In this document: positions 38,737 to 48,646 of the stretch, piece by piece | How positions within the stretch are numbered: the first letter of the stretch is position 1 | How the letters are laid out: the number at the start of each line of letters is the position of its first letter | NCBI GenBank assembly: GCA_024123915.1 | Contig: CP099650.1 | Span: 1,922,001 to 1,986,000 of the forward strand | Direction: 5' to 3' | Length of the DNA stretch: 64,000 nt | Source: Oxalobacteraceae bacterium OTU3CAMAD1 | GTDB taxonomy: Bacteria; Pseudomonadota; Gammaproteobacteria; Burkholderiales; Burkholderiaceae_D | Notes under the pieces: model-generated | What the model was told of the DNA's origin: nothing | What the model saw: only the letters and a program-made list of their open reading frames with translations | Database searches by the model: none | Translations under genes and position numbers: made by a program

Positions 38737-39648
38737 TCAAGCGGAATCTTTGTCGTCGCTGTCGCCGCGCGGGTGCAGGCTGGCCCACAGGTGGGCGGCG
38801 GCCATCGTTCGGTGGGGCGCGTAGCGGGCCAGAATTTGTTCGGTGCGCGGCATGTCCGGTTTCGTTTCTTCACCCAGCAGCTGCTGCAGCGCGGCGCGGA
38901 TGGCGACGTCGCCGTGCAGCGAGCAGTCGGCGTGGCCGTAGCCGCGCAGCAGGCCGTAATTGACCGTCCAGGGCCCGATGCCTTTGACGGCCAGCAGCGC
39001 CGCCGAGATCTGTTCGATGCTGTTGGTGGGCGTGACGTCCAGCAGTAGTTCGCCGCTGGCGACCAGGTTCGCCAGCCGCAGCAAGGTCTCCGCCTTGGCG
39101 CGCGAGAACTTGCGGCTGGTAAGATCGTCGATGCCCAGTTTTACCGCGTCGGCCGCCTCCGGGTAGCACCACAAGCCGCTGCTGTGCTGGCGGCCGGCCT
39201 GCAAAATGAACGTGCGGCGCAGCGAGATGGCGAACGACAGGTTGATTTGCTGGCCGATGATGGCCCAGGTCAGCGTTTCGAACACGGTGGCCGATTGCAC
39301 GATGCGCAGGCCCGGCTGCGCCACGGTCAAGGGGCCGAACATGTCGTCCTTTGCGGCGAAGGCGCAAAATGGTTCCGGATCGATGCGCAGCCCGAGGATG
39401 CTGAGCGCCGCTTCGCGCACGCGTTGTTGCGAGGCTTTGGACAGTTTGCCGTCGGTGTGCACCGTGCAGCTGGCGCTGGTGGGCGCCAACGCAATGTCCA
39501 GCACCACCGGCACGCCGTCCAGCACTACGCCTTTGCGCAGGCGCGTGTCGCTGACTTCTTCGGCGACGCTTTCGGTGTCGCGGCTGTGGAAGGCCAGTAC
39601 GTCATGCAGGCGGTAGTTGGCCGGCAGGTCCAGTGTGAAGCTTTTCAT
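38737..39648 (-). CDS. alkA: DNA-3-methyladenine glycosylase II (AlkA-type)
   Basis: A 303-residue base-excision repair glycosylase that removes alkylated purines. An N-terminal beta domain precedes the HhH-GPD core: LLAVKGIGPWTVNYGLLRGYG (split over about 220-240) with the catalytic Asp in LHGDVAIRAAL. IGQQINLSFAISLRR is the family helix before it. Start ATG 39648 overlaps the stop of the upstream EamA gene by four bases (ATGA); a long upstream frame is rejected. Confidence 0.9.
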   Translation of the reverse strand: MKSFTLDLPANYRLHDVLAFHSRDTESVAEEVSDTRLRKGVVLDGVPVVLDIALAPTSASCTVHTDGKLSKASQQRVREAALSILGLRIDPEPFCAFAAKDDMFGPLTVAQPGLRIVQSATVFETLTWAIIGQQINLSFAISLRRTFILQAGRQHSSGLWCYPEAADAVKLGIDDLTSRKFSRAKAETLLRLANLVASGELLLDVTPTNSIEQISAALLAVKGIGPWTVNYGLLRGYGHADCSLHGDVAIRAALQQLLGEETKPDMPRTEQILARYAPHRTMAAAHLWASLHPRGDSDDKDSA

Positions 39649-40535
39649 ACGGGTTTGGTTTTGCGCAGTGGGCCGAAGTTGGGACGGAAGCCTGTGACCA
39701 GCGCCGTGCCGGCGATGACGATGGCGGCGCCGGCGATGGTGTACCAGCCGACGGTCTCGCCGAGGAACAGCGTGCCCCACAAAATGCCGAACAACGGGCT
39801 AAGGAAGGTCACCGTCAACGCCGACGACGGGCCGACATCCTGGATCAGGCGGAAGTAGATCAGGTAGGCGATACCGCTGCACAGCACACCGAGCGCGATC
39901 ACTGCGCCCATGATGCCGACGGTCGGCTCGCCCGGCGCCGGGAAGAAAGGCACAATCGGCAGCACCAGCAGCGTGGAGGCCCACATCGAGCCGTGCGCGT
40001 TGGACAGCGGCTCGACGTCCTTGACCGATTTGGCGTAATTGCTGGCGATGCCGTAGTTGAAGGAGGCGAACAGCACGGCGGCGATCGCGAGGCCGGCGCC
40101 GGGTTTGGTACTGATATGGTCGAAGCCGACCAGCAGCGCGACGCCGCACGCACCCAGCACAAGGCCGAGCATGACTTTGCCGCCGACCATCTGGCGGGTG
40201 AGCACGGCGGCGATCAGGGTGCCCCAAAGCGGCGTGGTGGCGTTCAGCACCGCCAGCAGGGAGGCCGACAGCGTGCGGGCGGCGAAGGCGAACATCAGGA
40301 ACGGTAGCGCGGAGTTGAACAGGCCGAGGATGAGGTAGTGCTTCCAATGCTTGCGCAGGTCGAGCGGCTTTTTCAGCACGACCGCGATCACCGCCAGGAA
40401 AAGGGAGGCGAACAGCACGCGGTATTCGATCAGGACGGCGGCGCCCAGCACCGGGGCGGCGATCCGCATGAACAGGAAGGAGCCGCCCCAGATGGCGGCC
40501 AGGAAGATCAGGCGGAGGAGGTTGGCGGTGCTCAT
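39645..40535 (-). CDS. EamA/DMT-family transporter
   Basis: A 296-residue protein with ten membrane helices and two EamA repeats (about 5-135 and 150-280). It starts LLRLIFLAAIWGGSFLFMRI and ends its second repeat with LSPLFGILWGTLFLGETVGW, both characteristic. The substrate is unknown. Overlaps alkA by four bases, so the pair is translationally coupled; no functional link between the two is obvious. A REP pair lies just upstream. Confidence 0.87.
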   Translation of the reverse strand: MSTANLLRLIFLAAIWGGSFLFMRIAAPVLGAAVLIEYRVLFASLFLAVIAVVLKKPLDLRKHWKHYLILGLFNSALPFLMFAFAARTLSASLLAVLNATTPLWGTLIAAVLTRQMVGGKVMLGLVLGACGVALLVGFDHISTKPGAGLAIAAVLFASFNYGIASNYAKSVKDVEPLSNAHGSMWASTLLVLPIVPFFPAPGEPTVGIMGAVIALGVLCSGIAYLIYFRLIQDVGPSSALTVTFLSPLFGILWGTLFLGETVGWYTIAGAAIVIAGTALVTGFRPNFGPLRKTKPV

Positions 40536-40565
40536 GCAGTTTTGATTGGTTGTTTGGTAGATGTT

Positions 40566-40655
40566 CGTAGGGCGGATTAGCGCGCAGCGCGTAATCCGCC
40601 ATGAGCCGCCGATGACGCATGCATGGCGGATTACGCTACGCTAATCCGCCCTACG
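40566..40655. repeat. GTAG-type inverted REP pair (BIME-like), copy 3
   Basis: CGTAGGGCGGATTA to TAATCCGCCCTACG. Both half-hairpins have perfect GGCGGATTA/TAATCCGCC stems. Lies between co-directional xdhC and the EamA gene. Confidence 0.9.
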
Positions 40656-40687
40656 TGTTTCCGTCTCTCCGCTTCTTGCTTTTGAAT

Positions 40688-41710
40688 TTATACCGCGCCG
40701 GTGTCGACCGCACACACCGTGTCGCCCGGCGCCACCGGCGAGGCGGCGTGCGGAATCAGCATCGTCGTCGGCACGCCGTTTTTGATCGCCGTCAGCTCCG
40801 CCAGAATCGAGATGGCGATCTCCGACGGCGTTTTGCTGCCGATGTACAGTCCTATCGGCCCGTGCAGGCGCGCCAGCTGTTCCGGCGTCAGGTCGAATTC
40901 CAGCAGCCGCTCGCGGCGCTTGCTGTTGTTCAGGCGCGAGCCGATTGCGCCGACGTAGAACGCGTCCGACTTCAACGCCTCCATCAGCGCCAGGTCATCC
41001 AGCTTGGGGTCGTGCGTCAGCGCCACCACGGCGCTGCGGTGGTCCAGCTTCATCGACAGCACGATATCGTCGGGCATGTCGTGCACCAGCTGCACGCCGT
41101 CGACGTGCCAGCCGGCGCGATATTCCTCGCGCGGGTCGCAGACGATGACGTGGTAGTCCATCGCGGTGGCGATTTGCGCCAGGAAGCGCGAGAGCTGTCC
41201 GGCGCCGATGATCAGCAGCCGCCAGCGCGGCCCGTGCAAGGTGACCATGGCCCGCTCGCTCACCTGCATCTGGGCGCCCGCCGCCGCCTTCGACAACTCG
41301 ACGTCGCCGGTTTGCAGATCGAGCCGGCGCTGCACCAGTTCGTGCTGGTCGAGACGTTCCAGCAGCTCGGCGACGCGGCTGCGCTCCGACAGCGGTTCGA
41401 TCGACAGTTCGATGGTGCCGCCGCAGGGCAGGCCGAAACGGTGCGCCTCGTCGGCGGTGATGCCGTAGCTGACGATTTCGGGCAAGGTGCGGCTGATGCC
41501 CTCGTCGCGCACGCGCGCGATCAGGTCATCCTCGATGCAGCCCCCCGAGACGGAGCCGATCACCGTGCCATCTTCGCAGATGGCCAGGGTGGCGCCGACC
41601 GGACGGGGACTCGAGCCCCAGGTCTTGATGACGGTGATAAGTTCGCAGCGGCGCCCGGAGGCGATCCACGCGGCGCTGGTTTTGAGTACTTCGAGATCGA
41701 TGCTGTCCAT
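40688..41710 (-). CDS. XdhC-family protein (molybdenum-enzyme maturation factor)
   Basis: A 340-residue XdhC/CoxI-family protein. The N-terminal half has TWGSSPRPVGATLAI and SVSGGCIEDD. The C-terminal half is a Rossmann fold (LLIIGAGQLSRFLAQIATAM) followed by VALTHDPKLDD and YVGAIGSR. In known systems XdhC binds molybdenum cofactor, sulfurates it and inserts it into xanthine dehydrogenase-type enzymes. No such enzyme gene lies next to it, so its client is encoded elsewhere. Confidence 0.87.
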   Translation of the reverse strand: MDSIDLEVLKTSAAWIASGRRCELITVIKTWGSSPRPVGATLAICEDGTVIGSVSGGCIEDDLIARVRDEGISRTLPEIVSYGITADEAHRFGLPCGGTIELSIEPLSERSRVAELLERLDQHELVQRRLDLQTGDVELSKAAAGAQMQVSERAMVTLHGPRWRLLIIGAGQLSRFLAQIATAMDYHVIVCDPREEYRAGWHVDGVQLVHDMPDDIVLSMKLDHRSAVVALTHDPKLDDLALMEALKSDAFYVGAIGSRLNNSKRRERLLEFDLTPEQLARLHGPIGLYIGSKTPSEIAISILAELTAIKNGVPTTMLIPHAASPVAPGDTVCAVDTGAV

Positions 41711-41753
41711 GGATGGAATATACTACGGCTCTCCAAAGCTTGCAGGAACTGCC

Positions 41754-41891
41754 ATGACCGACCACAAGGAAGACGACGGCTCACCCAAATTCGGCCGCCT
41801 GCTGATCGTGCTGATTATCGCCGTGGTGTTCTGCGGCGGCCTGACCTGGCTGATGGGTACCGTGTTCCCGGATTTCCCGAATTTCCGCTAA
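41754..41891 (+). CDS. 45-residue single-span membrane protein
   Basis: A short ORF divergent from xdhC. A charged front (MTDHKEDDGSPKFGR) leads to one hydrophobic helix, about residues 16-37 (LLIVLIIAVVFCGGLTWLMG), and a short periplasmic tail, FPDFPNFR. CAGGA lies 6 bases before the ATG. I do not recognise a family. The amphipathic layout, good ribosome site and clean frame support a real gene. Confidence 0.6.
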   Translation: MTDHKEDDGSPKFGRLLIVLIIAVVFCGGLTWLMGTVFPDFPNFR

Positions 41892-41904
41892 AGCCTGCGC
41901 GAAG

Positions 41905-42306
41905 TTAGCGCTTGCACACCCTCGTAAGCGCCTTTTCGAACGGGCTGCCCGGCGCTACTTCCTCGGGGCTGAATTTCTCGTAGATATAGTTTTCGACCGG
42001 TTCGCCCCTGCCCATCGTCTCGGGATAGAACACTTGCGACAGCATCACCGCCGTGCGGTCCTCGCAGGAATACAGGTGCTGCGCCTTGACCGAGCGGTAA
42101 GGCTTGCCCTCCGGCGTCTGCTGCGCCTTGGTGTAGGAGTGCAGCGACCACACCTTGCGGGTCTTGTCTTTTTTGACGACCTTGGTGCTGTCGATGTAGA
42201 AGACGTTGCCCGGGCCGGAACTGACTTTGCGCCATTGCGCCGCCTGGGCCCCGCCCGATACGGCCATCGACATCAGCAGGACCGCCACCAATGCCGGTTT
42301 TTTCAT
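41905..42306 (-). CDS. surface-adhesin E-like exported protein
   Basis: A 133-residue protein with a signal peptide (1-22, ends AQA). The mature part (WRKVSSGPGNVFYIDSTKVV, then VWSLHSYTKAQ and VKAQHLYSCEDRTA) has the pattern of the surface-adhesin E family, small secreted proteins with one disulfide. In Haemophilus the namesake binds host proteins; in environmental bacteria the role is unknown. It begins five bases after the M48-like lipoprotein gene and ends the ribF-to-dut minus-strand run. Confidence 0.75.
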   Translation of the reverse strand: MKKPALVAVLLMSMAVSGGAQAAQWRKVSSGPGNVFYIDSTKVVKKDKTRKVWSLHSYTKAQQTPEGKPYRSVKAQHLYSCEDRTAVMLSQVFYPETMGRGEPVENYIYEKFSPEEVAPGSPFEKALTRVCKR

Positions 42307-42311
42307 CGGGA

Positions 42312-43409
42312 TCACGGCACCAGCGGCTTCTTGGCCGCCTGCTTGCCCTTGATTTCGGCGACGGTCTTGTCGATCGCGGCCAGGCGGTAGTTGATGCCGG
42401 GGTGGTTGGCGGTATAGCCGTTCAGCACCGAAGCCGGATACTGGCTGGCCAGCCGCTGCCAGAAGGCGCGCGCCTGCGCGGTGCTGTAGCCGGCCCGCGC
42501 CACCATATACAGCGACAGCGAATCGGCCGCCGCGTCCAGCTCCTGCGGCATCGGCTTGATGCCGGCGCTGCCGATCAGCATCGACAGGTCCGGCCGCACC
42601 GCGACCAGGTTGTCGATGATGCTGCCGACCGTGTAGGCCGACCGCGTTTTGGCGGCGTGGCCCAGCACATTGTGCGCGATGTCCTTGGCCAGCACATAGG
42701 CGATGGCTTCGTCGGTCTGCGCGAAGTTGACCATGCCGCGCGTGATCATGACGCGCTGGCCGTCCGAGTAGGCGTTGATATTGTCCGAATTGCCGATGTC
42801 GATCTTGAAGGCGCAGGCGCGCGTGACCGGCACCCTGAGCGCCTGGTTGCTGCCTTTGCGTTCGACGATCAGATTGAGCGACTGGTTGTTGGCGACCAGC
42901 GGTCCCAGCACGCCTGCCGCCTCGGTCTCGGCGTGTTGGCCGGTGGGCAGGCTTTTGCCTTCGGCCGCCAGCAGCACGTCGCCCTTGCGCAGGCCCACGC
43001 GCGCGGCGCCGCTGCCGGCCAGCACGCTGGCCACTTCCAGGCGGTCGCCGTAGTTCAGCACCGCCTGCGCGGCGTCGACGAATTCGCCGGAGTACGAGTA
43101 TTTGTTCTTGGCGGTGAAGCCGAGCAGGTTGCGGGCCTGGTTGCGGCACAGGTCCGCGTTGTTGATCAACAGCGGACCGGCGATGCGGTACAGCCGGTCC
43201 TGCAACGCGACCATTTGTCCCAGTGCCTGGCGTGCCGCCGCCATTTTGGCGGTGACCACCGGCGCGCCTTCGTCGACGGTGCGCGCGACCACCGGACCCT
43301 GTTCGGGTTCGGCCGTCCTGGAGGTGAAGGTCGAACAGGCCGACAGCAGCAGCGCCGTGGCCAGCAGGGATATAGTGGCGAATTTCTTCGAATTGTTTTG
43401 CTGGACCAT
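42312..43409 (-). CDS. M48-like lipoprotein with PDZ insert and degenerate zinc motif
   Basis: A 365-residue lipoprotein: lipobox LLSAC with Cys25. A PDZ-like part lies around 118-195 (GLRKGDVLLAAEGKSLPTG). The C-terminal M48-like domain reads VLAKDIAHNVLGH (239-251), where active relatives have HELAHN. The first His and the Glu of HExxH are Lys242 and Asp243 here, and only His246 remains; the third-ligand region QELDAAADSLSLYM (289-302) is kept. It is therefore probably a non-catalytic member. Start 43409 is chosen as the head of the signal peptide. Confidence 0.8.
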   Translation of the reverse strand: MVQQNNSKKFATISLLATALLLSACSTFTSRTAEPEQGPVVARTVDEGAPVVTAKMAAARQALGQMVALQDRLYRIAGPLLINNADLCRNQARNLLGFTAKNKYSYSGEFVDAAQAVLNYGDRLEVASVLAGSGAARVGLRKGDVLLAAEGKSLPTGQHAETEAAGVLGPLVANNQSLNLIVERKGSNQALRVPVTRACAFKIDIGNSDNINAYSDGQRVMITRGMVNFAQTDEAIAYVLAKDIAHNVLGHAAKTRSAYTVGSIIDNLVAVRPDLSMLIGSAGIKPMPQELDAAADSLSLYMVARAGYSTAQARAFWQRLASQYPASVLNGYTANHPGINYRLAAIDKTVAEIKGKQAAKKPLVP

Positions 43410-43428
43410 CCCTAGTCTCCGTATTTTT

Positions 43429-43878
43429 TTAGTGTTTTCCGGTGCTTCCAAAACCGCCGGCACCGCGTTCGCTGGTGTCGAATTCTTCGACGACGTTGAA
43501 ACCGACTTGCAGGACCGGAACGATGATCAGCTGCGCCAGGCGCTCCATCGGGTTCAGGGTGAAGGCGCTGTTGCCCCTGTTCCATGTCGAGATCATCAAC
43601 TGGCCCTGGTAATCGGAATCGATCAAGCCTACCAGATTCCCCAGTACGATGCCGTTCTTGTGGCCCATGCCGCTGCGCGGCAGGATCATGGCGGCGTAGC
43701 CCGGATCGGCGACGTGGATCGCCAGGCCGGTCGGGATCAGCACGGTCTGGCCGGCTTCGATGGTGATCGGCGCGTCGATGCAGGCGCGCAGATCGAGGCC
43801 GGCGGAACCCGGGGTGGCGTAGGCCGGCAACTGGTCTTTCATGCGCGGGTCGAGGATTTTGACGTCGATGTTTTTCAT
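43429..43878 (-). CDS. dut: dUTP diphosphatase
   Basis: A 149-residue trimeric dUTPase that keeps uracil out of DNA and makes dUMP for dTMP synthesis. All five motifs are visible, including [12 protein letters not shown] (motif 1), [15 protein letters not shown] (2), [11 protein letters not shown] (3), [10 protein letters not shown] (4) and the C-terminal [12 protein letters not shown] (5). Downstream of coaBC by 25 bases; the spacer holds two copies of AATAGAGCAAA on the coding strand. Confidence 0.96.
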   Translation of the reverse strand: MKNIDVKILDPRMKDQLPAYATPGSAGLDLRACIDAPITIEAGQTVLIPTGLAIHVADPGYAAMILPRSGMGHKNGIVLGNLVGLIDSDYQGQLMISTWNRGNSAFTLNPMERLAQLIIVPVLQVGFNVVEEFDTSERGAGGFGSTGKH

Positions 43879-43903
43879 GCGTTTTGCTCTATTTTTTGCT
43901 CTA

Positions 43904-45127
43904 TTATTTTGCGAACAGCGAGTGCTGCGAGATGCGTTTGGAGATTTCGGAAATCAGCTGGCGCGCCAGGGTCAGTTTGTCGGCGCGCGGCAGGATGGTG
44001 TGGCCGTTCTCGTCGAACAGGATGATGGTGTTGTCGTCCTGACCGAAGGTGTGGTGGCCGATGTTCCCGACCAGCAGGGGGATGCCTTTTTTCTCGCGCT
44101 TGTCGGCGCCGAACTGGATCAGGTTTTCCGATTCGGCGGCGAAGCCGACGCAGTACGGATGGCCGGCCAGCGAGGTGCGGGCGGCGACGGTGGCGAGGAT
44201 GTCCGGGTTCTGTTCGAACTTCAGGTCCGGCACCGAGCCGTCCGGATTCTTCTTCAGTTTCTGTTCGCTCGAATTGGACACGCGCCAGTCGGCGACGGCC
44301 GCCACGGCGATGAAGATATGCTGGTGGTCGACGTTGGCCAGCACGGCGTCGTGCATCTGCACCGCGCTTTGGACGTTGATGCGCTGGACGCCGAACGGCG
44401 CCGGCAGCGCGGTCGGGCCGGACACCAGCACCACTTCGGCGCCGGCTTCACGCGCCGCGCGCGCCACCGCGTAACCCATCTTCCCGGACGACAGATTGGT
44501 GATGCCACGCACCGGGTCGATCGGCTCGAAGGTCGGGCCGGCGGTGATCAGGATGCGTTTGCCGGCCAGGACTTTCGGCTGGAACGACGCGATCAATTCT
44601 TCCAGCAGCTGCGCCGGTTCCAGCATGCGGCCCATGCCCACTTCGCCGCAGGCCTGGTCGCCGGCGGCAGGGCCGAAGATGACGATGCCGTCGTCCTCCA
44701 GCTGCCTTGTGTTGCGCTGGGTGGCGGGGTTCTGCCACATTTCCACGTTCATCGCCGGCGCCACCAGCAGCGGCACGCGGCGCGGGCGCGCCAGGCACAT
44801 GGTCGACAGCAGGTCGTCGCAGACGCCGTGCGCCAATTTATACATAAAGTCGGCCGAGCAGGGCGCGATCAGGATCGCGTCGGCGTCGCGGGTGACGTCG
44901 ATGTGGGCCATGTTGTTGTCCACGCGCGGGTCCCACTGGCTGCTGAATACCTTGTTGCCCGACAGGGCCTGCATTGTGACGGCGGTGATGAAGTGGGTCG
45001 CGGCGTCGGTCATCACCACTTGCACCGAGGCGCCGGCCTTGGTCAGCGCGCGGCACAGTTCCGCCGCCTTGTAGCAGGCCACGCCCCCGGACAGGCCAAG
45101 GACGATTTTTTTACCAGTCAATTCCAT
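43904..45127 (-). CDS. coaBC: bifunctional phosphopantothenoylcysteine decarboxylase/synthetase
   Basis: A 407-residue enzyme for two steps of coenzyme A synthesis. The N-terminal CoaC flavoprotein half has [17 protein letters not shown], the catalytic His in the segment near 75 and [14 protein letters not shown] (PxMNxxMW motif). The C-terminal CoaB half has [19 protein letters not shown] and [17 protein letters not shown]. It lies 16 bases downstream of lspA and 25 upstream of dut. Confidence 0.96.
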   Translation of the reverse strand: MELTGKKIVLGLSGGVACYKAAELCRALTKAGASVQVVMTDAATHFITAVTMQALSGNKVFSSQWDPRVDNNMAHIDVTRDADAILIAPCSADFMYKLAHGVCDDLLSTMCLARPRRVPLLVAPAMNVEMWQNPATQRNTRQLEDDGIVIFGPAAGDQACGEVGMGRMLEPAQLLEELIASFQPKVLAGKRILITAGPTFEPIDPVRGITNLSSGKMGYAVARAAREAGAEVVLVSGPTALPAPFGVQRINVQSAVQMHDAVLANVDHQHIFIAVAAVADWRVSNSSEQKLKKNPDGSVPDLKFEQNPDILATVAARTSLAGHPYCVGFAAESENLIQFGADKREKKGIPLLVGNIGHHTFGQDDNTIILFDENGHTILPRADKLTLARQLISEISKRISQHSLFAK

Positions 45128-45143
45128 GATGCCGCTCTCCCGC

Positions 45144-45647
45144 TTATTTGTTCACGCGCCGCAGTTCGTCGAGGATGAACAGCGCCGCGCCGATGCAGAT
45201 GGCCGCGTCGGCGATATTAAACGCCGGGAAGTGGCCCCAGCCGGCCCAGTGGAAATCGAGGAAGTCGATCACGTGGCCGTACAGCAGGCGGTCGATGACG
45301 TTGCCGATCGCGCCGCCGAGCACCAGCGACAGCGCCCAGGAGAACATGCGTTGCCCACCGTGTTTTTTCAACAGGTAGATGATGTAGACGGCGGCGGCGA
45401 TGCCGATGCCGGTAAAGAAATAGCGCTGCCAACCGCCGGCGTTGTGCAGGAAGCTGAAGGCCGCGCCCTTGTTATAGGCCAGCACCAGGTTGAAGAACGA
45501 GGTGACGAATTTTTCCTCGCCCAGCTGGAAGGTCCGGGTAATGGTGATCTTGGTCAGCTGATCGACCAGCATGATGATGAAGGCGATGCCGAGCCAAGGG
45601 ATCAAACTGGAGGACGACTTGGTCGGGAAGATTTTTTTAGTGGCCAT
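45144..45647 (-). CDS. lspA: lipoprotein signal peptidase (signal peptidase II)
   Basis: A 167-residue aspartic protease with four membrane helices that cleaves prolipoproteins. The catalytic Asp pair lies in [13 protein letters not shown] and [11 protein letters not shown]. Downstream of ileS by 65 bases, the conserved ribF-ileS-lspA order. Confidence 0.96.
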   Translation of the reverse strand: MATKKIFPTKSSSSLIPWLGIAFIIMLVDQLTKITITRTFQLGEEKFVTSFFNLVLAYNKGAAFSFLHNAGGWQRYFFTGIGIAAAVYIIYLLKKHGGQRMFSWALSLVLGGAIGNVIDRLLYGHVIDFLDFHWAGWGHFPAFNIADAAICIGAALFILDELRRVNK

Positions 45648-45712
45648 AAAATATCAGAGAGGTTCGTGGCGACGGCGCCGCCGATTTCTTGTGAAAATCG
45701 GCGGCCCCAATA

Positions 45713-48583
45713 TTAAGCGAACTTGCGTTTTTCGCCCGCACCAAACAGATTGCTGTGGCAACGGCCGCAGAGCGTCGGATGGTCCGCGTGCGCGCCGACG
45801 TCGGCACGGTAGTGCCAGCAGCGTTCGCACTTCTCGGCCGTGGAGGCGGCCACTTCGACCGCTTCATCGGCTTCGGCGCCCACTTCGACGGCTTGCGCCA
45901 GCGACGTGATGAAGACGAATTTGAGGTCGTCCTCCAGGCTCGCCAGCAGCTTGTACTTGTCGCCGGCGGCCTTGATGGTCAGCTCGGCCTGCAGCGACGA
46001 ACCGATCGCGCCCGAAGTGCGCAAATCTTCTAGCTGCTTGGTCACGTCGGTGCGCACCGCGCGCAACGTGGTGTACTTGGCGAGCAGCGCGTCGGCGTCC
46101 GCCAGTTCCGGCAACTGCCACCAGGTTTGCGTGAAGATGGTCTCGTCGCTGGCCTTGAACGCTTCCTCGCCGGCGAAGATCGCCCACGCCTCTTCGGCGG
46201 TGAACGACAGCGCCGGCGCCATCACGCGCAGCAGGCTTTGCGTGATGTGCCACAGCGCGGTCTGCGCCGAGCGGCGCGCGGGCGAGCCGACGGCCGACGT
46301 GTACAGGCGGTCCTTGAGGATGTCGAGGTAGAAGCCGCCCAGGTCCTCGGAGCAGTAGTTTTGCAGCTTGGAGTAGACCGGCTGGAACTCGTACTGTTCG
46401 TAGTGGGCTTCCATCTCCTTCTGCAGCGCGGCCATGTTGGCGATCGCGTAGCGGTCGATTTCCAGCAGCTCGGCCACCGGCACGGCGTCGCGCGCGTGGT
46501 CGAAGTCCGAGATGTTCGCCAGCAGGAAGCGCAGCGTGTTGCGGATGCGGCGATAGGCTTCGGTCACGCGCTTGAGGATCTCGTCGGAGATCGACAGCTC
46601 GCCGGTGTAGTCGGTCGAGGCGATCCACAGGCGCAGGATGTCGGCGCCGAGCGTGTCGGAGATTTTTTGCGGCGCCAGCGTGTTCCCCAGCGACTTGGAC
46701 ATCTTCTTGCCTTCGCCGTCGACGGTGAAGCCGTGCGTCAGCAGGGCTTTGTACGGCGGCGTGCCGTTCAACATCGAGGATGTCAACAGCGACGAGTGGA
46801 ACCAGCCGCGGTGTTGGTCCGAGCCTTCCAGATACAGGTCGGCAGGGAAGGCCGACTGCTCCTTGTGCGAGCCGCGCAGCACGGTCTGGTGGGTGGTGCC
46901 GGAATCGAACCAGACGTCGAGCGTGTCCTTGTTCTTGGCGTAGACGGCCGCTTCGTCGCCGATCAGGTCTTTCAGGTCGAGCGCCAGCCAGGCGTCGATG
47001 CCGCCTTTTTCGATCAGTTGGGCCACTTGCTCGAGCAGCTCCGGCGTGCGCGGATGCAGCGCGCCGGTTTCCTTGTGCACCACGAAGGCCATCGGCACGC
47101 CCCATTGACGCTGGCGCGACAAGGTCCAGTCGGGACGGTTGGCGATCATGCCGTGCAGGCGCGCCTGGCCCCAGTCCGGGAAGAATTTGGTCTCGGCGAT
47201 GCCTTTGAGCGCGGTTTCGCGCAGCGTGGCGCCGCCGTCCTTCGGCTTGACGTCCATGCCGGCGAACCATTGCGAGGTGGCGCGGTAGATCACCGGCTTC
47301 TTGTGGCGCCAGCAGTGCATGTAGCTGTGGTCGAACATCTTCAGTTCGAACAGGGCGCCGGCGGCCGTCAGCGCGGCGCAGATCGGCTTGGAGGCGTCCC
47401 AGATGCTCATGCCGCCGAACAGCGGCAAGGTCGACACGTAGTTACCGTCGCCCATGACCGGGGTCAGGATCTGGTCGTCCTTCAGGCCGTGCGCTTTGCA
47501 CGAGATAAAGTCGTCGACGCCGTAGGCCGGCGCCGAGTGCACCACGCCGGTGCCGCTGTCGGCGGTCACGTAGTCGGCCAGGTACATCGGCGACAGGCGG
47601 TCGTAGAACGGGTCCGACGCGTGCAGCGGGTGGCGGAAGCTGATGCCTTCGAGCGCAGCGCCCAGGCAGGTGCCGATGGTGACGCCTTCGAGCTTATAGC
47701 GGGCCAGGCACGATTCGACCAGGTCCTGGGCCAGGATCAGCAGCAAGGGCTGGCCATCGCGCTCGGTTTTCACCAGCGCGTAGGTGATCTCCGGATTGAC
47801 GTTGAGCGCCTGGTTGGACGGGATGGTCCATGGCGTGGTGGTCCAGATCACGACGAAGCCGTTCTCGGTCGGCAGGCTATCGAGGCTGAAGGCTTTGGCC
47901 AGCTTGTCGAATTCGGCGAACTTGAAGCCGACGTCGATGGCCGGGTCGCGCTTGTTTTCGTATTCGATTTCCGCCTCGGCTAACGCCGAGCCGCAATCGA
48001 AGCACCAGTTGACCGGCTTCAGGCCGCGGTAGACGTAGCCCTTGTCGAGCATTTTGCCCAAGGCGCGCAGTTCGTCGGCCTCGTTCGAGAAGTTCATCGT
48101 CAGGTAAGGGTTGTTCCATTCACCCAGCACGCCCAGGCGGATGAAGTCCTTGCGCTGGCGGTCGACCTGTTCGAGCGCGTAGGCGCGGGCCTTGGTCAGC
48201 ACGTCGGCGGTCGGCAGGTTTTTGCCATACAGTTTTTCGATCTGGATTTCGATCGGCATGCCGTGGCAATCCCAGCCCGGCACGTAGGGTGCGTCGAAAC
48301 CGGCCAGCGAGCGCGATTTGACCACCATGTCCTTGAGGATCTTGTTGACGGCGTGGCCGAGGTGGATGTCGCCGTTGGCGTACGGCGGACCGTCGTGCAG
48401 GATGAATTTCGGACGGCCGGCGGCGGCCTTGCGCACGCGCTCGTAAATTTTCTTTTCCTGCCATTGCTGCACCCAGCCCGGCTCGCGCTTGGCCATGTCG
48501 CCGCGCATCGGGAACGGGGTTTCGGTCATGTTGACCGGATATTTGCTTTCAGGCTTCTTTGGGGCTTTGCTTTTATCGGACAT
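45713..48583 (-). CDS. ileS: isoleucyl-tRNA synthetase
   Basis: A 956-residue class I synthetase. [20 protein letters not shown] carries the HIGH motif (HLGH, about residues 74-77); KKMSKSLGN is the KMSKS loop near 628. The CP1 editing domain has [17 protein letters not shown]. The C-terminal zinc finger is [12 protein letters not shown]...[10 protein letters not shown]. Full length for a bacterial IleRS of the E. coli type. Confidence 0.97.
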   Translation of the reverse strand: MSDKSKAPKKPESKYPVNMTETPFPMRGDMAKREPGWVQQWQEKKIYERVRKAAAGRPKFILHDGPPYANGDIHLGHAVNKILKDMVVKSRSLAGFDAPYVPGWDCHGMPIEIQIEKLYGKNLPTADVLTKARAYALEQVDRQRKDFIRLGVLGEWNNPYLTMNFSNEADELRALGKMLDKGYVYRGLKPVNWCFDCGSALAEAEIEYENKRDPAIDVGFKFAEFDKLAKAFSLDSLPTENGFVVIWTTTPWTIPSNQALNVNPEITYALVKTERDGQPLLLILAQDLVESCLARYKLEGVTIGTCLGAALEGISFRHPLHASDPFYDRLSPMYLADYVTADSGTGVVHSAPAYGVDDFISCKAHGLKDDQILTPVMGDGNYVSTLPLFGGMSIWDASKPICAALTAAGALFELKMFDHSYMHCWRHKKPVIYRATSQWFAGMDVKPKDGGATLRETALKGIAETKFFPDWGQARLHGMIANRPDWTLSRQRQWGVPMAFVVHKETGALHPRTPELLEQVAQLIEKGGIDAWLALDLKDLIGDEAAVYAKNKDTLDVWFDSGTTHQTVLRGSHKEQSAFPADLYLEGSDQHRGWFHSSLLTSSMLNGTPPYKALLTHGFTVDGEGKKMSKSLGNTLAPQKISDTLGADILRLWIASTDYTGELSISDEILKRVTEAYRRIRNTLRFLLANISDFDHARDAVPVAELLEIDRYAIANMAALQKEMEAHYEQYEFQPVYSKLQNYCSEDLGGFYLDILKDRLYTSAVGSPARRSAQTALWHITQSLLRVMAPALSFTAEEAWAIFAGEEAFKASDETIFTQTWWQLPELADADALLAKYTTLRAVRTDVTKQLEDLRTSGAIGSSLQAELTIKAAGDKYKLLASLEDDLKFVFITSLAQAVEVGAEADEAVEVAASTAEKCERCWHYRADVGAHADHPTLCGRCHSNLFGAGEKRKFA

Positions 48584-48646
48584 GTTTTTTCTTCAGTGAT
48601 GTATGCGGGAATTCTGGATAGCCGGCGCGCGTAGCTGATCGCGCGC

